Source: UBA974 sp002292405
Lineage (GTDB): Bacteria; Bacteroidota; Bacteroidia; Flavobacteriales_D; Sanyastnellaceae
DNA: 64,000 nucleotides
Assembly (NCBI GenBank): GCA_943842425.1
Contig: CALTBR010000003.1
Span: forward strand, 310,001-374,000
Direction: 5' to 3'
The notes beneath the pieces are model-generated. The model saw only the letters and a program-made list of their open reading frames with translations, had not been told where the DNA came from and searched no databases. The position numbers and the translations under genes are program-made. Shown in pieces: positions 62,905 to 64,000 of the stretch. The first letter of the stretch is position 1. Every line of letters begins with the position of its first letter.

Positions 62905-63828
62905 TTAAGCCTTGAAAAAATCCGCGACAGCCTTCATCGAGCGTTTGGCATCGGGAAGTAGATCAGGAACCAATTGCCAAGCATGAAGCGCTTTAGGCTC
63001 CCAGTGGGTGTCAACTTTTACGCCCGCAGACTGAAGAGCGTTTACCGTAGACACGGAATCTGTGTAAAGGAATTCAACTTTTGAGGCCTGAACATGGGAA
63101 GTCGGGAAACCAACAAAAGAGCCGTAAAGTGGTGATACAAGTGGATCTTTATCGCTCATGTCTCCTATATAATCACGTGCGAAAGCAACAGCATCAAGTT
63201 TATCAAATGGGCTGAATTCACTGGAGTTAAGCAGATTGCTGTCAGATGTTTTAGACAGATCCATCCATGGAGATAAGAGCGCTAATTTTGCAGGGATTTT
63301 AATTTTTTTGGCGATACATCTCGCTACTAAACAAGCCGCTAGGTTACCTCCAGCTGAGTCACCAATTAAAAAGGTTGTGCCGGGTTGCTGAACGATTTCA
63401 GAGTAGACAGTAAAAAGATCATCAACTGCATCAGGAAATTTATGCTCAGGTGATAGCCTGTACTCCGGAATGATTACCTCACACTTCAATGCTTTGGCAA
63501 GGTATGTGGCTGTCGCTTTATACACTCTCGCTGAGCCGAAAGCAAATCCTCCACCATGAGACCAAATAACTCTTTTCCTCTCGTCTTTCACTCCTTGATA
63601 ATCCACCACTCCACATTTCACACCTGATATCATGGTATAATGAAGGTTTCCAGCGAAATTACCGGGGTTGAGTCGTGCTAAACCTTCAATTGCCACGCGA
63701 ATCTGTTGTGGAGTTGCTCCTACCACTTCCCGTCTAAGCGTTACTGCAACAGAGTGACCTGATACCACAGCGGCATCAAATCTACTTGCAATAAATTCTT
63801 GGATATTTGTGAGTGGATTTTTTTCCAT
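62905..63828 (-). CDS. Alpha/beta hydrolase (HSL/esterase-lipase type)
   Basis: A 307-residue serine hydrolase of the hormone-sensitive-lipase group. The oxyanion-hole motif is HGGGFAFGS, the nucleophile elbow GDSAGGNLAA, the aspartate near the end of KVEFLYTDSVS and the histidine in ALHAWQLVPD. No signal peptide is present, so it is cytoplasmic and probably acts on short-chain esters. A GACATTTG box (one mismatch) lies 7 bases before the ATG. It converges on the aminotransferase gene. Confidence 0.87.
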   Translation of the reverse strand: MEKNPLTNIQEFIASRFDAAVVSGHSVAVTLRREVVGATPQQIRVAIEGLARLNPGNFAGNLHYTMISGVKCGVVDYQGVKDERKRVIWSHGGGFAFGSARVYKATATYLAKALKCEVIIPEYRLSPEHKFPDAVDDLFTVYSEIVQQPGTTFLIGDSAGGNLAACLVARCIAKKIKIPAKLALLSPWMDLSKTSDSNLLNSSEFSPFDKLDAVAFARDYIGDMSDKDPLVSPLYGSFVGFPTSHVQASKVEFLYTDSVSTVNALQSAGVKVDTHWEPKALHAWQLVPDLLPDAKRSMKAVADFFKA

Positions 63829-63857
63829 TTGATTACAAATGTCGGAACTTTATCGCA

Positions 63858-64000
63858 ATGATTCGTTATAGCCCTAAAAAAACAAACCTACCTAAAATCG
63901 GAGACATTCTGTTGAGTGAACCTCTATTGAACGACCCATATTTTGGCAGGAAAGCTGTTCTGCTTTGTGAGTATAATGAAGATGGGGCATTTGGTCTTGT
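63858..64000 (+). CDS. YqgE/AlgH family protein, N-terminal part
   Basis: The first 47 complete codons of a gene that runs off the window. The opening IGDILLSEPLLNDPYFGRKA followed by VLLCEYNEDGAFGLV matches the conserved N-terminus of YqgE/AlgH (UPF0301/DUF179) proteins, which are about 185 residues. Function is poorly known; AlgH was linked to alginate regulation in Pseudomonas. The 29-base divergent gap to the hydrolase gene is very short. Confidence 0.85.
   Translation, partial: MIRYSPKKTNLPKIGDILLSEPLLNDPYFGRKAVLLCEYNEDGAFGL

Overview
The window is a gene-dense, mostly housekeeping stretch of a chromosome from a Bacteroidota bacterium, most likely a marine member of the Flavobacteriales. 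The evidence is three proteins with type IX secretion (T9SS) C-terminal sorting domains, a GWxTD-domain protein, a two-gene (split) transketolase, gyrA divergent from clpC, a Bacteroidota-type RNase P RNA, and many upstream regions carrying the Bacteroidota promoter element TAnnTTTG instead of a clear Shine-Dalgarno. Genus cannot be assigned from sequence reading alone. I see no insertion sequence, prophage, integrase, CRISPR array or toxin-antitoxin pair.

Layout. 1-4.5 kb: end of a secreted beta-helix protein, a broken SiaB-like gene, a methyltransferase-ZIP transporter pair, an HMG-CoA-lyase-like enzyme and a small membrane protein. 4.6-8.6 kb: GWxTD protein overlapping a glycosyltransferase, tRNA-Ser, a TPR protein. 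8.8-15.2 kb: gyrA divergent from clpC-divIC, then a rhomboid protease. 15.2-20.1 kb: ychF with a small secreted protein; transketolase halves separated by a VWA-domain gene. 20.2-24.7 kb: dapA, DUF6913-like gene, an LPP20-like lipoprotein, msrA, ilvE, an orphan response regulator. 24.7-31.4 kb: a minus-strand run rpsA, pyrR, pyrB, STAS protein, T9SS protein, rnz. 31.4-34.5 kb: a lamin-tail surface protein and a PD40/SPOR protein. 34.6-39.9 kb: pruA, a putative DNA-binding protein, rnpB, a TolB-like lipoprotein, a pseudouridine synthase and an acyltransferase. 39.9-48.2 kb: probable operon tpiA-prmA-giant exported protein-OYE/FadH-like reductase. 48.2-54.5 kb: recQ-rlmI, pdxH, a PhoD-like phosphatase, a T9SS protein. 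54.8-62.9 kb: probable operon paaZ-S41 peptidase-GH92 mannosidase-class III aminotransferase. The window ends with an alpha/beta hydrolase and the start of a yqgE/algH gene.

How it works together. Core information processing (GyrA, RecQ, S1, RNase P, RNase Z, PrmA, RlmI, RluE-like, tRNA-Ser), protein quality control (ClpC, rhomboid, MsrA) and central or amino-acid metabolism (transketolase, TpiA, DapA, IlvE, PruA, PyrB/PyrR, PdxH) are interleaved with envelope and secreted proteins. The GH92 operon and T9SS cargo suggest use of external glycoprotein or algal polymers.

Most notable: a VWA-domain secreted protein inside the transketolase operon; ribosomal protein S1 with a duplicated acidic N-terminus and a fifteen-copy PAAKK tail encoded by a perfect 15-bp DNA periodicity; a SiaB-like pseudogene with an in-frame TGA; mirrored -7 boxes shared by rnpB and its divergent neighbour; and a 1500-residue exported protein of unknown function in the tpiA-prmA operon. 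No clearly new defence or mobile system is visible; the novelty here is in operon composition, protein tails and promoter architecture.
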